Positions 9,326 to 18,960 of a stretch of DNA of 64,000 bases are shown here, one piece after another. The first letter of the stretch is position 1. Each line of letters opens with the position of its first letter. The stretch is from Flavobacterium notoginsengisoli. GTDB taxonomy: Bacteria > Bacteroidota > Bacteroidia > Flavobacteriales > Flavobacteriaceae. The stretch lies in assembly GCF_014207905.1 (NCBI RefSeq), contig NZ_JACHLB010000001.1, forward strand, positions 620,001 through 684,000, read 5' to 3'. A program made the position numbers and the translations under genes. The notes beneath the pieces were generated by a model. That model was given only the letters and a program-made list of their open reading frames with translations, was not told the origin of the DNA and did no database searches.

Positions 9326-9550
9326 ATGAAAGATTCTATTCAAAATAAAATCAATAAAATTCAGGAAATTGCTCTAGCTTCTGCTTCTGAGAAAAATATT
9401 GTTGATCATAGAGTTGTTACAGAATTAAATTACAGTGACAACTTGACTAAATCAATTCGAAATAAAAAAGAAGCGGAATTATTTTTTTCTGAACTAAAAT
9501 CAGTAATTGAGCTTGCTAAAAGAAATTCTACAAAAAATATTATAGAATAA
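9326..9550 (+). CDS. Small hypothetical protein, partner of the preceding gene
   Basis: 74 aa, charged and helical (KINKIQEIALASASEKNIVDH...). No signal peptide or recognised domain. It lies 16 bp after the 180-aa gene and before a strong terminator. Size and position resemble an antidote or binding partner of the larger protein, but nothing in the sequence proves that. Confidence 0.65.
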   Translation: MKDSIQNKINKIQEIALASASEKNIVDHRVVTELNYSDNLTKSIRNKKEAELFFSELKSVIELAKRNSTKNIIE

Positions 9551-9568
9551 TTTTAGATGAAAATACAT

Positions 9569-9607
9569 TAAAAGAAGAGCCTTCAAAAATTGAAGGCTCT
9601 TCTTTTA
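9569..9607. terminator. Bidirectional terminator hairpin
   Basis: 17-bp perfect arms (TAAAAGAAGAGCCTTCA and its complement) around a 5-base loop, between convergent genes. A- and T-rich ends on both sides let it work on both strands. Confidence 0.9.
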
Positions 9608-9611
9608 CTTT

Positions 9612-10610
9612 TTAAACAAACTCATATCCCGCATAAACCTGTTCAATTTCTTTCATAATTGAAAATAAATCTTCAGGAGCATCTGTGGTAACTAGTTTTT
9701 GTTTGAATTCTTTAAACGAATGAATTCCTTTGAAATAGTTTGTATAATGACGACGCATTTCTACAATTCCCAAACGTTCACCTTTCCAATCCATTGACCA
9801 TTGCAAATGATTTCTGGCAGCTTCAACACGATCTATAACCGTTGGAGCAGGTAAGTGTTCCCCTGTTTTAAAGAAATGTTTGATTTCATTAAAAATCCAC
9901 GGATAACCAATAGCAGCGCGGCCAATCATGATTCCGTCAATTCCATATTCGTTTTTATATTTTAATGCTTTTTCCGGACTGTCAATATCGCCATTTCCGA
10001 AAATAGGCATTGTAATTCTTGGGTTGTTTTTTACACGTGCAATATGCGACCAGTCAGAATGGCCTTTGTACATTTGAGCACGAGTTCTTGCGTGAATAGT
10101 AAGAGCTTGAACACCAATATCTTGAAGTCTTTCTGCAACTTCATCAATATTAATGGAATTTTCATCCCATCCCAAACGAGTTTTTACTGTAACAGGCAAA
10201 TCAGTTCCTTTGATAACAGCTTTAGTTAAACGAACCATCAAATCGACATCTTTTAAAACTCCAGCTCCAGCACCACGGCAAACTACTTTTTTTACTGGAC
10301 ACCCAAAATTAATGTCAACTAAATCTGGTTTTACGGTAGAAACAATTTTAGACGACATTTCCATCGCTTCTTCATCACCACCAAAAATCTGAATGCCGAC
10401 AGGACGTTCATAATCAAAAATATCCAGCTTCATTCTACTTTTAATAGCATCACGAATCAATCCTTCCGACGAAATAAATTCAGAATACATCATGTCAGCG
10501 CCATGCGTTTTGCATAATCTGCGAAACGGCGGATCACTAACATCTTCCATCGGTGCGAGTAATAAAGGAAATTCGGGTAATTCTATGTTGCCAATCTTGA
10601 CCATCTTCAT
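9612..10610 (-). CDS. dusB: tRNA-dihydrouridine synthase, DusB type
   Basis: TIM-barrel flavoenzyme that reduces uridine to dihydrouridine in the tRNA D-loop. The N-terminus has the Dus signature (LLAPMEDVSDPPFRRLCK); the catalytic Cys is in NFGCPVKKV (about residue 104), followed by RGAGAGVL. The frame could extend to a TTG at 10622; the ATG at 10610 is preferred because it directly precedes the conserved KIGNIELP start. Convergent with the small two-gene unit. Confidence 0.92.
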   Translation of the reverse strand: MKMVKIGNIELPEFPLLLAPMEDVSDPPFRRLCKTHGADMMYSEFISSEGLIRDAIKSRMKLDIFDYERPVGIQIFGGDEEAMEMSSKIVSTVKPDLVDINFGCPVKKVVCRGAGAGVLKDVDLMVRLTKAVIKGTDLPVTVKTRLGWDENSINIDEVAERLQDIGVQALTIHARTRAQMYKGHSDWSHIARVKNNPRITMPIFGNGDIDSPEKALKYKNEYGIDGIMIGRAAIGYPWIFNEIKHFFKTGEHLPAPTVIDRVEAARNHLQWSMDWKGERLGIVEMRRHYTNYFKGIHSFKEFKQKLVTTDAPEDLFSIMKEIEQVYAGYEFV

Positions 10611-10651
10611 AATTTTTTGCAAAATTACAACATTTAGTTTAATTTGAAAGA

Positions 10652-10743
10652 TTCTAAGTTTCTAAGTTGCTAAGGTTCTGAGTTTTTTCTTTTTAGAATA
10701 AAAACTTAGAACCTTAGAATCTCAGTATCTTAGCAACTTAGAA
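10652..10743. repeat. Imperfect long inverted repeat (CTAAGTT family) overlapping the end of the adenylation gene
   Basis: Left half reads TTCTAAGTTGCTAAG then GTTCTGAGTTTT; the right half carries AAAACTTAGAACCTTAG, then CTTAGCAACTTAGAA, with an 11-base insert between its two blocks. The TAA stop of the minus-strand adenylation gene lies inside the last TTCTAAGTTG block. Confidence 0.8.
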
Positions 10744-12033
10744 CGAAGTTCTATAATCAAAAAATCGAATTGGTTTTCTGCTCATTGGATTAAAAACCAA
10801 CGGATTTAAAACTTCTTTTGAAGCAAATTCAATTTTTGGAGTTACTCTTAATTTGGCTCTAAAATGGTCTTTTATTTCTTGTAAAAATTCTGGGGTTTGG
10901 TTTTTTACAGCAATTTTAATCAGGATTTCATCTGTACCTAAATCGTTTGTAGAGATTTCAATTAAATGATTTTCGATATTATCAAAACTGCTTAAAACAT
11001 CGTTCATCGCTGGCGGATAAAGCGTTGTTCCTTTATATTTAATCATTTGTTTTTTGCGTCCAACAACAGGTCCAACTCGCAAAGTATTTCTTCCGCAAGC
11101 GCAAGGCTCGTTATGTAGCTGTACAATATCTCCAGTTTTAAATCGTAATAAAGGCATCGCTTCAATTCCTAAAGTAGTAAATGTCAATTCGCCGATTTCA
11201 CCATTTTTTACAGGAATATTGTTGTCATCTAAAACTTCAACAATAATCAATTCCGGATGATGGTGTCCGCCTTTTCCGTGTTCACATTCAGTAAAAGCGG
11301 TGCTCATTTCTGTAGAAGCATAAGTAGAAAACAACTTGATATTCCATTTATCTGTAATTTTTTTAGATAAAATATTCATTGAAAAATCCTGTTCTCTCAA
11401 AGATTCTCCAATACAGATTGCGCCTTTTATGCTCGAGTTATTATAATCAATTCCGTGCATTTCGGCGTATTCGATTAATTTCAAGAGGAAAGAAGGAACT
11501 GTAATTAAATAACTCGGATTGTATTTTAAAATCGAATCCCATTGCATTTCTGGAATTCCGGCACCAACACGAATAACGCCAACTTTCAATTTTCTTAGAC
11601 CCAGAAAATAAGCCAGACCAGCCATAAATTTTCTGTCGATTGTGGTCATTAATTGAACAACATCGCCTTCTGCAATTCCGGCACAGGCAAAAGAAATCGC
11701 TTCATTATAAGCCAAACGATCTAAGTCAGAATCGGTTAAACCAAAAGTTACAGGATCTCCCAAAGTTCCAGAAGTTGATGCGTAATCGATAATTTGATGC
11801 TGCGGAACACACAAAAAATCATCATTATATTGCTGTAAATCTTCCTTGGTTGTAACTGGTAAATGCTGTAAATCTTCCAGTGTTTTCACTTTAGAAATAT
11901 CAATGTTTTGTCCCGCAAAAAGTCTTTTATAAAAAGGAGAATTTTCGCTGATATATTCTAAAAGTTCAACGAGTTTTTTTTCTTGAAAAATTTTAATTTC
12001 TTCTAAAGAATCTTTTTCTATTGCTGGAATCAT
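10738..12033 (-). CDS. AMP-dependent ligase, phenylacetate-CoA ligase-like (aryl starter activation)
   Basis: 431 aa, the short PaaK/CapK-like branch of adenylate-forming enzymes. The phosphate loop reads ASTSGTLGDPVTFGLT; downstream are YASTEMSTAFTEC and the GDI motif (FKTGDIVQL) with a small zinc-type CxCG segment (EPCACGRNTLR). In aryl polyene clusters a ligase (ApeH-like) activates the aromatic starter acid; here p-coumarate from the ammonia-lyase at 42171-43694 is the likely substrate (inference). Overlaps the upstream C45-type gene by 4 bp. The stop codon lies in a repeat, so the C-terminus may have been altered by its insertion. Confidence 0.82.
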   Translation of the reverse strand: MIPAIEKDSLEEIKIFQEKKLVELLEYISENSPFYKRLFAGQNIDISKVKTLEDLQHLPVTTKEDLQQYNDDFLCVPQHQIIDYASTSGTLGDPVTFGLTDSDLDRLAYNEAISFACAGIAEGDVVQLMTTIDRKFMAGLAYFLGLRKLKVGVIRVGAGIPEMQWDSILKYNPSYLITVPSFLLKLIEYAEMHGIDYNNSSIKGAICIGESLREQDFSMNILSKKITDKWNIKLFSTYASTEMSTAFTECEHGKGGHHHPELIIVEVLDDNNIPVKNGEIGELTFTTLGIEAMPLLRFKTGDIVQLHNEPCACGRNTLRVGPVVGRKKQMIKYKGTTLYPPAMNDVLSSFDNIENHLIEISTNDLGTDEILIKIAVKNQTPEFLQEIKDHFRAKLRVTPKIEFASKEVLNPLVFNPMSRKPIRFFDYRTSF

Positions 12034-13694
12034 TGTAATTTTCTTTTGACTTTTTTTAAATATTTTTCAATTTCTTCTTTTTCAGGAACTGTAGTAATTT
12101 CAAGGTTTAAAGCTTTTTCAAAATTAAGCTTTGCCTGAAGAAATTCCTTTTTTTGGTAAAAGTACAATCCTGTCTTATAATATACAACCCAATAATCTGG
12201 GTTTAATGATTGATAATTTTGAATAAATTCAGAAGAAATCGTTTCTTTCTTCTCAAGAAGTGAATCTATTTTGTGATCTTCGATTTTAAATTTTTTATAA
12301 TTCTGAAATGCAGCAGATTCCAAGAAAGGATCTTTCGCGATATTCAGATTTTCTTTTTGAAAAGATTTAGTTTTATTTTCATTTTCTCCAAAAATTAAAT
12401 CCAAATCATAACAAATAAATTCGCCTAATTGATAAGGATTTGCAGAAACCCAAACCAATTTTTCTTTCGGTTTAAAGATAATTCCGTGATGCGCCATTAA
12501 TTGATTCAAAGCTTTTTCATTTCCAAATCCTAAAGAAATATTTTTTAAACCTTCTTTATTTCTAAGAATTTCCGAAGCAATTTTAGGATTCACTTTTGGG
12601 TTTTCAGACAAAAGTTCCTGCATTCTTTCATAACGATATTCAGAATGACTATTGGCAATTTGCTCCAAATTTCGTTTGTCTGCTGCAAAAGCTTCTCCTT
12701 GAAAATGATTCGAACAAATTAATTGATCACTGTTCGGAACATCATAAACATCCATTTTATTCGGTGAAACTTCTATCAAAATGGCTTTGTTGTCGTTGGC
12801 GCTTCCAACCATAATCGATTCAGAAACAAATACTTTTCTTTTTTTTGCGATGGCAATTGCCTCGTCTAAATTTTTGGCGTGTTGTAAAATTTCACGAGTT
12901 AAGATTGAAATCGGAGTTTTCGCGCTAAGCGGAATTTTAGATTTGGAAGCATTTATCGTTACAGTCAAACCTTCGAGATTCATTCCAGAAACGGCTCCGA
13001 TCATTCCTGGCCAAGTTACCATCATAAACGGATGTCCTTCTTTTGGTTTTATAAAGGCAATAATTTTATTTTCCGCGAAAGCGTCATTTACATAAAAATC
13101 AAAATTACGAGCCAGAATTAAATTTCCATCCTCCGATTTTTCGTTCCAAGCCGCAAAAGAAGAACAGCCAACTAAAGCCAAATCTTGCAAAGCATGACCA
13201 ATATCGTGTGCTGCATGAAGATATAAACTACGCTGATATTGCGGTGCGATATTGTCAAACTCGTTTGAAGTATATTGAGAAACGCCGTAAATTTCGGTTT
13301 GATATTCGTTGGGAACATTCAAATATAATTTACGATTGAACCATTTTAAGAACTGGCGAAGTATTTTTTGCTGAAATTTGGAAGGAACAAAATCAGTTAT
13401 TTTAGAGAAAAAAATACGCTGTTGTTTTTGTAAAAGCGAATCGGTTAAAGCGCCAGTTGTCAAACCAATTTCAAGAGGATCGCCTTCTACATAAAGTTCC
13501 CAAAGACCTTGTTTATTTTTTAAAAGAGAATTTTTTCCAGATGTGAAAACACTGTCAGACAACTTTTCTACGAGAGGTTTTGAATTATTGAAAGCAGTAA
13601 GATCTGGTTTATGATGTTTTGATTTTGAAGTACCGCAGGAAGTCAGCAAGCTTAAAAAACCGATAAAAAAGAAATATAGAATTCGGTTTTTCAT
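12030..13694 (-). CDS. C45-type Ntn-hydrolase/acyltransferase lipoprotein with TPR tail
   Basis: 554 aa. Lipoprotein signal with lipobox LTSC (Cys20), so probably membrane-anchored outside the cytoplasm. The C45/AAT (acyl-CoA:6-aminopenicillanate acyltransferase-like) core begins with the candidate nucleophile Cys177 (LVGCSSFAAWN), followed by NLILARNFDFYVND and the substrate-pocket segment MMVTWPGMIGAVSGMN. A TPR-like helical tail occupies about 495-550. The family self-cleaves before the Cys and then hydrolyses or transfers acyl groups to amines. In this cluster it could form or edit the aryl-polyene ester (inference). Overlaps the ligase gene by 4 bp. Confidence 0.8.
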   Translation of the reverse strand: MKNRILYFFFIGFLSLLTSCGTSKSKHHKPDLTAFNNSKPLVEKLSDSVFTSGKNSLLKNKQGLWELYVEGDPLEIGLTTGALTDSLLQKQQRIFFSKITDFVPSKFQQKILRQFLKWFNRKLYLNVPNEYQTEIYGVSQYTSNEFDNIAPQYQRSLYLHAAHDIGHALQDLALVGCSSFAAWNEKSEDGNLILARNFDFYVNDAFAENKIIAFIKPKEGHPFMMVTWPGMIGAVSGMNLEGLTVTINASKSKIPLSAKTPISILTREILQHAKNLDEAIAIAKKRKVFVSESIMVGSANDNKAILIEVSPNKMDVYDVPNSDQLICSNHFQGEAFAADKRNLEQIANSHSEYRYERMQELLSENPKVNPKIASEILRNKEGLKNISLGFGNEKALNQLMAHHGIIFKPKEKLVWVSANPYQLGEFICYDLDLIFGENENKTKSFQKENLNIAKDPFLESAAFQNYKKFKIEDHKIDSLLEKKETISSEFIQNYQSLNPDYWVVYYKTGLYFYQKKEFLQAKLNFEKALNLEITTVPEKEEIEKYLKKVKRKLQ

Positions 13695-13701
13695 AATTAA
13701 A

Positions 13702-15219
13702 CTATTCAGATGCCTTTTTAATTTTTTCCAGCAGATATTCTTTTCCTACAATTTCAGAGCAGGTTACAACAGCTCCAACCGTAACACCCAAAACACCATG
13801 CATGTTAATACTTTGGCCTGTAAGATAAAGATTTTCTATCTTAGTTTTAGACGGAATTAAAGTTTTCATCGGATTATTAGAATCTTTAACATATCCATAC
13901 ATATTTCCGCCGTCGCCGCCAATGTAATCTCGGTAAGAAAGTGGAGTAGAAGTATGAATAGATTTGATGCAATCTTTTATTCCAAGGAATTTTTTTTCTA
14001 CTTCTTCTAAAAATTTAGCAGCTTTTCTGTTTTTGAAACCCTCATAACTTTCGCCACGGTCATTTTCGTCAAAAGTGGTATTAAATGTATTTTCCCAATC
14101 TTTAACTTCTTCATATTTCATATAAGTCAAAAACGTCATTCCGTCTGCCCATTCTTCCTCTTTTTTTGATGGACTCATAGATGCCATAAACGTTTTTGGC
14201 CAAGAATTCTCGTCGTATTCATAAGAACTCCAAACATCATTTGAGCTTTTAAAATGATAATAATTATGATTGATGTATTTGAAGGTTTTTGGTTTAAAAA
14301 CGATATACAAACTAAATGCAGAAAGTACGCTTTCGAGATTTTGGATTCTGCTGAAAAATGGTTTTCTAAAGTTTTCTTGACCAGCAAGTTTCAAAGTGGT
14401 TTTGGGCTCGATATTAGAAATGAAATAAGTTCCAGAAACTTCTGTTCCGTCTTTCATTTTTACCGAATTCACTTTATGATTTTCAACTTCGATTTTGGTA
14501 ACTTCTTTATGTTTGAAAAATTCTCCGCCGTATTTTTTAAGCTGTTTCAGAAGCTGTTTGGTAATCTGACTTCCGCCATTGATGCAACGCCACGAACTTT
14601 CTATATAAGAGTTGACAATTAAGGCATGAACATAAAAAGGCGATTTTTCGGCAATTCCGGCGTACAGAAAATTAGAACCCGAAAGAACAGCTTTTAGCTT
14701 TTCATTTTCAGTAAAAGAATCGATTGTTTCTTTCGCGTTAAGCGTTAAAACTTGATCATCATATCTGCCTTGAGATTCCAGATTATAAAGGGGAAAAGCT
14801 TTGCAAACCTCTTTTATTTTTTGACAATATTTTTCCAGATTTTCTTTTTCTTCAGGAAAAAAATGGGTCAGTTTTTCAACGAAATTTTCAAAACCCTGCG
14901 CATGCGGATATTCTATTTTATCGTCATCAAAAGAAATAATATCAAAACCATTTTCGTCTAATTTCTTTAGATTTAAATGATCCATTATTCCAATATATTT
15001 GAAATATTGATGCAGATTTTGACCTTCGCCCAAACCTCCGATATAATGAATTCCGGTATCAAAAATGGTTTTATCGCGAACAAAAGTCTGGAGATTTCCG
15101 CCGTATTGATTGTTTTTTTCGAGTACACAAACGCTGTAGCCTTCTTTTGCCAGAATAACGGCAGAAACCAATCCGCCCAGACCGCTGCCGATAATGACTA
15201 CATCGTACTCGTTTTTCAT
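13702..15219 (-). CDS. FAD-dependent desaturase/isomerase, phytoene desaturase-like
   Basis: 505 aa. N-terminal Rossmann dinucleotide site GSGLGGLVSAVILAKEGY with Glu34 of VLEKN for the ribose, then YGGNLQTF. The C-terminal FAD-closing motif is LYLTGQSINMHGVLGVTVGA. It belongs to the CrtI / all-trans-retinol 13,14-reductase group, which acts on conjugated hydrocarbon chains. In a polyene cluster it could desaturate, saturate or isomerise the chain or the resorcinol side chains (inference). Stop and start overlap by one base with the upstream RND fusion, so translation is probably coupled. Confidence 0.85.
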   Translation of the reverse strand: MKNEYDVVIIGSGLGGLVSAVILAKEGYSVCVLEKNNQYGGNLQTFVRDKTIFDTGIHYIGGLGEGQNLHQYFKYIGIMDHLNLKKLDENGFDIISFDDDKIEYPHAQGFENFVEKLTHFFPEEKENLEKYCQKIKEVCKAFPLYNLESQGRYDDQVLTLNAKETIDSFTENEKLKAVLSGSNFLYAGIAEKSPFYVHALIVNSYIESSWRCINGGSQITKQLLKQLKKYGGEFFKHKEVTKIEVENHKVNSVKMKDGTEVSGTYFISNIEPKTTLKLAGQENFRKPFFSRIQNLESVLSAFSLYIVFKPKTFKYINHNYYHFKSSNDVWSSYEYDENSWPKTFMASMSPSKKEEEWADGMTFLTYMKYEEVKDWENTFNTTFDENDRGESYEGFKNRKAAKFLEEVEKKFLGIKDCIKSIHTSTPLSYRDYIGGDGGNMYGYVKDSNNPMKTLIPSKTKIENLYLTGQSINMHGVLGVTVGAVVTCSEIVGKEYLLEKIKKASE

Positions 15220-18200
15220 TATTTTTTCTTTAAAATAACTAATGCATTTTCTTCAGAAACCATTTCAAAATCTAAATCTGAAAATTGACTTTTTAAATCT
15301 GCACAATTTACTAAAATGATTAAAGAAGCGACTTGAATTACTTTTTCAATATCACCTTTATAACTTTCGTCAGAAATCAAAAGAACATCATAATGATTTT
15401 CAAGTGCCAATTCCAATTGATCCAAATAAACTATTTTTCTTTTTGAAACAATATAATTCGTTTTGGCTACCAACAATTTTTCTTCATCATTTAAGAAAGA
15501 ATATATTTTTCGTTGTGGTTCTTGTAAAGCCAATAAAACATCAAGTTGCCCAAAATCATTTCCTAAATGAAGGACTTTTGCTTTTGGCTGAATATGTTTA
15601 TTTAGGTTATAATACGTTTCAAGATTTTGTTTTAAATCTTTTTTCACGCTGTTTCCAACTTCAATTTCTTTGTAATCGTAACTGTTAATCAGCATGGTTT
15701 TGAAATAATCTGGACCTTCAAGCTGTTCGCGGATTTTATGATGTTCGGTTTTAAAATAAGAACTTATCGATTTTGTTCTTTCGGCATAATTATTTCCAAA
15801 TGAAAGATTTTCAGGAGTTATTCTTTCTAAAATTGTAACCGTTAATTTTCCGTGATGAATGACAAAATCGCCTTTCGGAATTAATTCTGAAGCGCCGTGA
15901 ATGACAACAGGAATAATGTCTAAGTTAAATTCTTCGGCAAGGAAAAACGCACCTTTATGAAATCTTTTTACCACATTGTTTTCAGAACGTGTCCCTTCTG
16001 GAAAAACCATTAAAGAATAGCCTTCGTTTATTTTTTTGCGTAAATGTTCAACCCCATTTTCAAGACCTTCAGAAACGGGATAAAAACCTGCTTTTCTAAC
16101 TACACCGCCAAAAATCGGAGAATTATACACCCAATCATTTACAAGAAATATGATTTTCGGACTCAGCATTCCGATCGAAAGGGTATCTAAAAAAGAAGAA
16201 TGATTGGCAATAATTACGGCTGGTTTTTCGAAAGTTTCATTGAAATTATTAACGACTTTTTTGCGAATAAACGGATTCGAATACAATACCGATTTCATAA
16301 ATTTTGAAATCACATATCGGAAAGCTTTCATTTTTGCTTTTTTGCTAAACGGCAAAATTGGCATAATGGTAAAACTGAAAATCGACATTACAATTCCACC
16401 CAAACCGTAATAAGCAAAAGAAATTACTCCGTGAAGAAATGTGCGTAACTGAAAAGGCGGATTTCCTTTTTTCGGTCTATTCGAAAGAAATACTTTGAAG
16501 AGAATCGGATAAAAAATGAAAGTGATTATCAAAGCAGCAAAAACTCCAATTAATGAAACCGATGAAATGGATGTTAAAGCAGGATGTTTGGCAAAAATCA
16601 TCGCGCCAATTCCTAGAATAGTTGTAATTACTGCTAGAATAATCGAGGTTCTGTAAATGGCAATTTCATTTTTTCCGTTAGTATATTCTTTTTGAAGAGC
16701 GCTTGTCATGAAAATGCTAAAATCAACTCCGTGACCAAAAATTAACGTGCAGACAATCATACTGAAAATATTCATCTGAATGCCAAAAATGCCCATAATT
16801 CCAGCGGTTACAATTCCCGTTAATGCAATTGGAATACAGCTTATGATAACCAATTCGATTCTTCGGAAAAAGAAAAAAAGAATCAGAATTACGGCAACAA
16901 ACGAATAATTAACAAGCGAGTTAAAATCTGTTTTTAAAGTGCTGAAAAACGTTTCGTTCATTTGCTGACGATCGATTGCAACTACATTTTCTTGTGTTGA
17001 AGTCGATTTTACGAATGCATCTCGCTGCTCTGGCGCTACTTTTACTAAAGTAGAAACCGTATAAAAACCATTTTTTTCGGTAATGAATTCTTGTAATTGA
17101 AGCGCTTTAATTTTTAAAAATTCAGCTGAAGAAACAGGTTTGAAATCAAAATCTAAATGGTCAAAAAAGAGATTGTAAGTTGTAGGTTTGAAGCCAAGTT
17201 TTGAACCTTCAGAAATCAATTCCGATTTTACGAATTGTTTTTTCTGCGAAGTCCAAAATGAGTTCCATTTTTCAATTTTTTCAATTTGCGCTTGCTGCGA
17301 AAGAACAATGCCTCCAACAGAACTAAAATTCAGAATTTTATGCTGTTGTTTTTCTTTTGATAAATCTCCAAAAAGTTTGCTGTTATGTTGTAAAGCTTCT
17401 TCCATGGTTTTTCCGTAAGAAGCAACATAAATGGTTTTGGAAGTTAAACTCGTACTTTCTTCCAATTGTTTTTCGGCAGCTTTAATTTCTTTCGGAATAA
17501 AATTCAGTTGTGATAAATCATTATTAAAACCAACATCATTATAAGTGAAACAGCAAACGATGGTAATAATAACACAAAGTCCGATTAAGATTTTATTGTT
17601 GTGAAAAGAAAAATGAGCCATTTTATCGATCACATTCTTTTTGTGATCGGCTGGATTTTCTTTTGGTTTGTATAAGTGAGGAACAATTAAAAGAGAGAAA
17701 ATTGCCGAAGCCATTACGATTACGGCAGCAAAAATTCCAAGATCATTCAACGCGTCTGATTTTACAAAAAGCAGACATAAAAAGGCAACAGCAGTTGTAG
17801 AACTGCTCATAATTACCGGCATTGTAATGTCTTTGTACAATGTTTTTACGTCGCTATTATGTTTGTAATGCGTGAGAATATGAATGGAATAATCGATCGT
17901 GATTCCCAACAAAATAGAACCAATTCCTAATGAAATGGCTGAGATTTGTTCTCTAACGAAATATAAAAATGCAACCGCAAATAAACCACCAAAAACTGTC
18001 GGCAGAAAAATAATTAGCGGAATTAAAACTTTGCGATAGAATAAAATTAAAATCAGCATTAAAGTAAACATCGCGATGGATGTTGTCAAAATAATATCGC
18101 CTTTAATCTGATTGGCATTCGCAACAGCAATTAAAGCCGAACCAAAATAACTGATGGAAGTTTTTCCTTTAAATTGCTGATTTAAATTTTCCTGAATCGA

Positions 18201-18899
18201 TTTCAGTTTTTCAGCAAAAAGGGTATTTTTTTCTGTTTCGCTTGACGGAATATTCGAAGTAATAAAAAGTAGTAATTTCTTTTTATCCTTCGTCATTACA
18301 AAACCATTTTCTAGCGTAAAATCGTCACCAATATTTAATTGCTGTAATTTTTTTAAAGCAATAAAAGAAATTCCAAACGGATCTTGAAGAATAAAATCTT
18401 TGGTAATAAATCCTGAAGGAGAAATAATCGATTTGTAATTTCCTTGAACAGTTGCTGCAATACTGTCTTTTTGCAGTTTTTGTTCGATGTTTTTATAATC
18501 GTTATCATCGAGAAAAAGTGGCAGATTGTTATAAACAAAATCAATGGTTTCTTGAATGTTTTCTTCGTCAACTTTTCCTTGAATTCCTGTTATGTAAGGT
18601 TTGCAGGATTTAGAAACACTGTCTGAAAAAGCGGTTGCCATTTCTTTTAAATCATCGGCAGAACCATTTTTTTCGAGTTTGAAAATAACTGTGGTTTTAT
18701 CGGCAAAATTCAGTTGTTTTAAAACTTTTGCCGTAACATCGGTCTTATCGTTTGTTGGGATAAGTTTGGTAATGTCTTCTTCAAATTTTAATCTCGAAGC
18801 AAAAAATCCAAAAACAAGAAGCATCAAAACTGCCAAAAGAACCGAAAGAGATTTTCTTCGGTTTACAAATAAATGAATGGCGTAAAAGTACTGATGCAT
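15219..18899 (-). CDS. RND/MMPL exporter fused to a 1-acylglycerol-phosphate-type acyltransferase and a C-terminal Rossmann-like domain
   Basis: About 1226 aa from the ATG at 18899 (residue 11 of the TTG-extended frame; numbers below use that longer frame). Residues about 20-860 form an MMPL/RND transporter: two halves, each with a lone helix, a large periplasmic loop and five helices. Residues about 870-1080 are a PlsC-type acyltransferase with HX4D (NHSSFLD, His910/Asp915) and FPEGTR (976-981). Residues about 1115-1236 look like a worn methyltransferase-type Rossmann fold (VLHLGNDFG). E. coli aryl polyene clusters encode an exporter (ApeM) and acyltransferases separately; here they are fused. 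Likely flips the pigment or its lipid precursor and acylates it (inference). ATG preferred because the extension runs into a repeat. Confidence 0.85.
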   Translation of the reverse strand: MHQYFYAIHLFVNRRKSLSVLLAVLMLLVFGFFASRLKFEEDITKLIPTNDKTDVTAKVLKQLNFADKTTVIFKLEKNGSADDLKEMATAFSDSVSKSCKPYITGIQGKVDEENIQETIDFVYNNLPLFLDDNDYKNIEQKLQKDSIAATVQGNYKSIISPSGFITKDFILQDPFGISFIALKKLQQLNIGDDFTLENGFVMTKDKKKLLLFITSNIPSSETEKNTLFAEKLKSIQENLNQQFKGKTSISYFGSALIAVANANQIKGDIILTTSIAMFTLMLILILFYRKVLIPLIIFLPTVFGGLFAVAFLYFVREQISAISLGIGSILLGITIDYSIHILTHYKHNSDVKTLYKDITMPVIMSSSTTAVAFLCLLFVKSDALNDLGIFAAVIVMASAIFSLLIVPHLYKPKENPADHKKNVIDKMAHFSFHNNKILIGLCVIITIVCCFTYNDVGFNNDLSQLNFIPKEIKAAEKQLEESTSLTSKTIYVASYGKTMEEALQHNSKLFGDLSKEKQQHKILNFSSVGGIVLSQQAQIEKIEKWNSFWTSQKKQFVKSELISEGSKLGFKPTTYNLFFDHLDFDFKPVSSAEFLKIKALQLQEFITEKNGFYTVSTLVKVAPEQRDAFVKSTSTQENVVAIDRQQMNETFFSTLKTDFNSLVNYSFVAVILILFFFFRRIELVIISCIPIALTGIVTAGIMGIFGIQMNIFSMIVCTLIFGHGVDFSIFMTSALQKEYTNGKNEIAIYRTSIILAVITTILGIGAMIFAKHPALTSISSVSLIGVFAALIITFIFYPILFKVFLSNRPKKGNPPFQLRTFLHGVISFAYYGLGGIVMSIFSFTIMPILPFSKKAKMKAFRYVISKFMKSVLYSNPFIRKKVVNNFNETFEKPAVIIANHSSFLDTLSIGMLSPKIIFLVNDWVYNSPIFGGVVRKAGFYPVSEGLENGVEHLRKKINEGYSLMVFPEGTRSENNVVKRFHKGAFFLAEEFNLDIIPVVIHGASELIPKGDFVIHHGKLTVTILERITPENLSFGNNYAERTKSISSYFKTEHHKIREQLEGPDYFKTMLINSYDYKEIEVGNSVKKDLKQNLETYYNLNKHIQPKAKVLHLGNDFGQLDVLLALQEPQRKIYSFLNDEEKLLVAKTNYIVSKRKIVYLDQLELALENHYDVLLISDESYKGDIEKVIQVASLIILVNCADLKSQFSDLDFEMVSEENALVILKKK

Positions 18900-18960
18900 G
18901 GTAATTTTATTTTTTTTTATCACTCCCAATAGCTATCGGGATAAAAGATTAGCTTTAGTT

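Noticed and set aside
13702..15219. Carotenoid phytoene desaturase of a crt cluster
   Set aside because: No crtB, crtE or crtY nearby; one-base overlap with the RND fusion places it in the pigment (flexirubin) operon.
18899..18929. TTG-extended start for the RND fusion
   Set aside because: The extra ten residues come from poly-A-rich DNA and the edge of a palindrome; the ATG at 18899 begins the conserved part.
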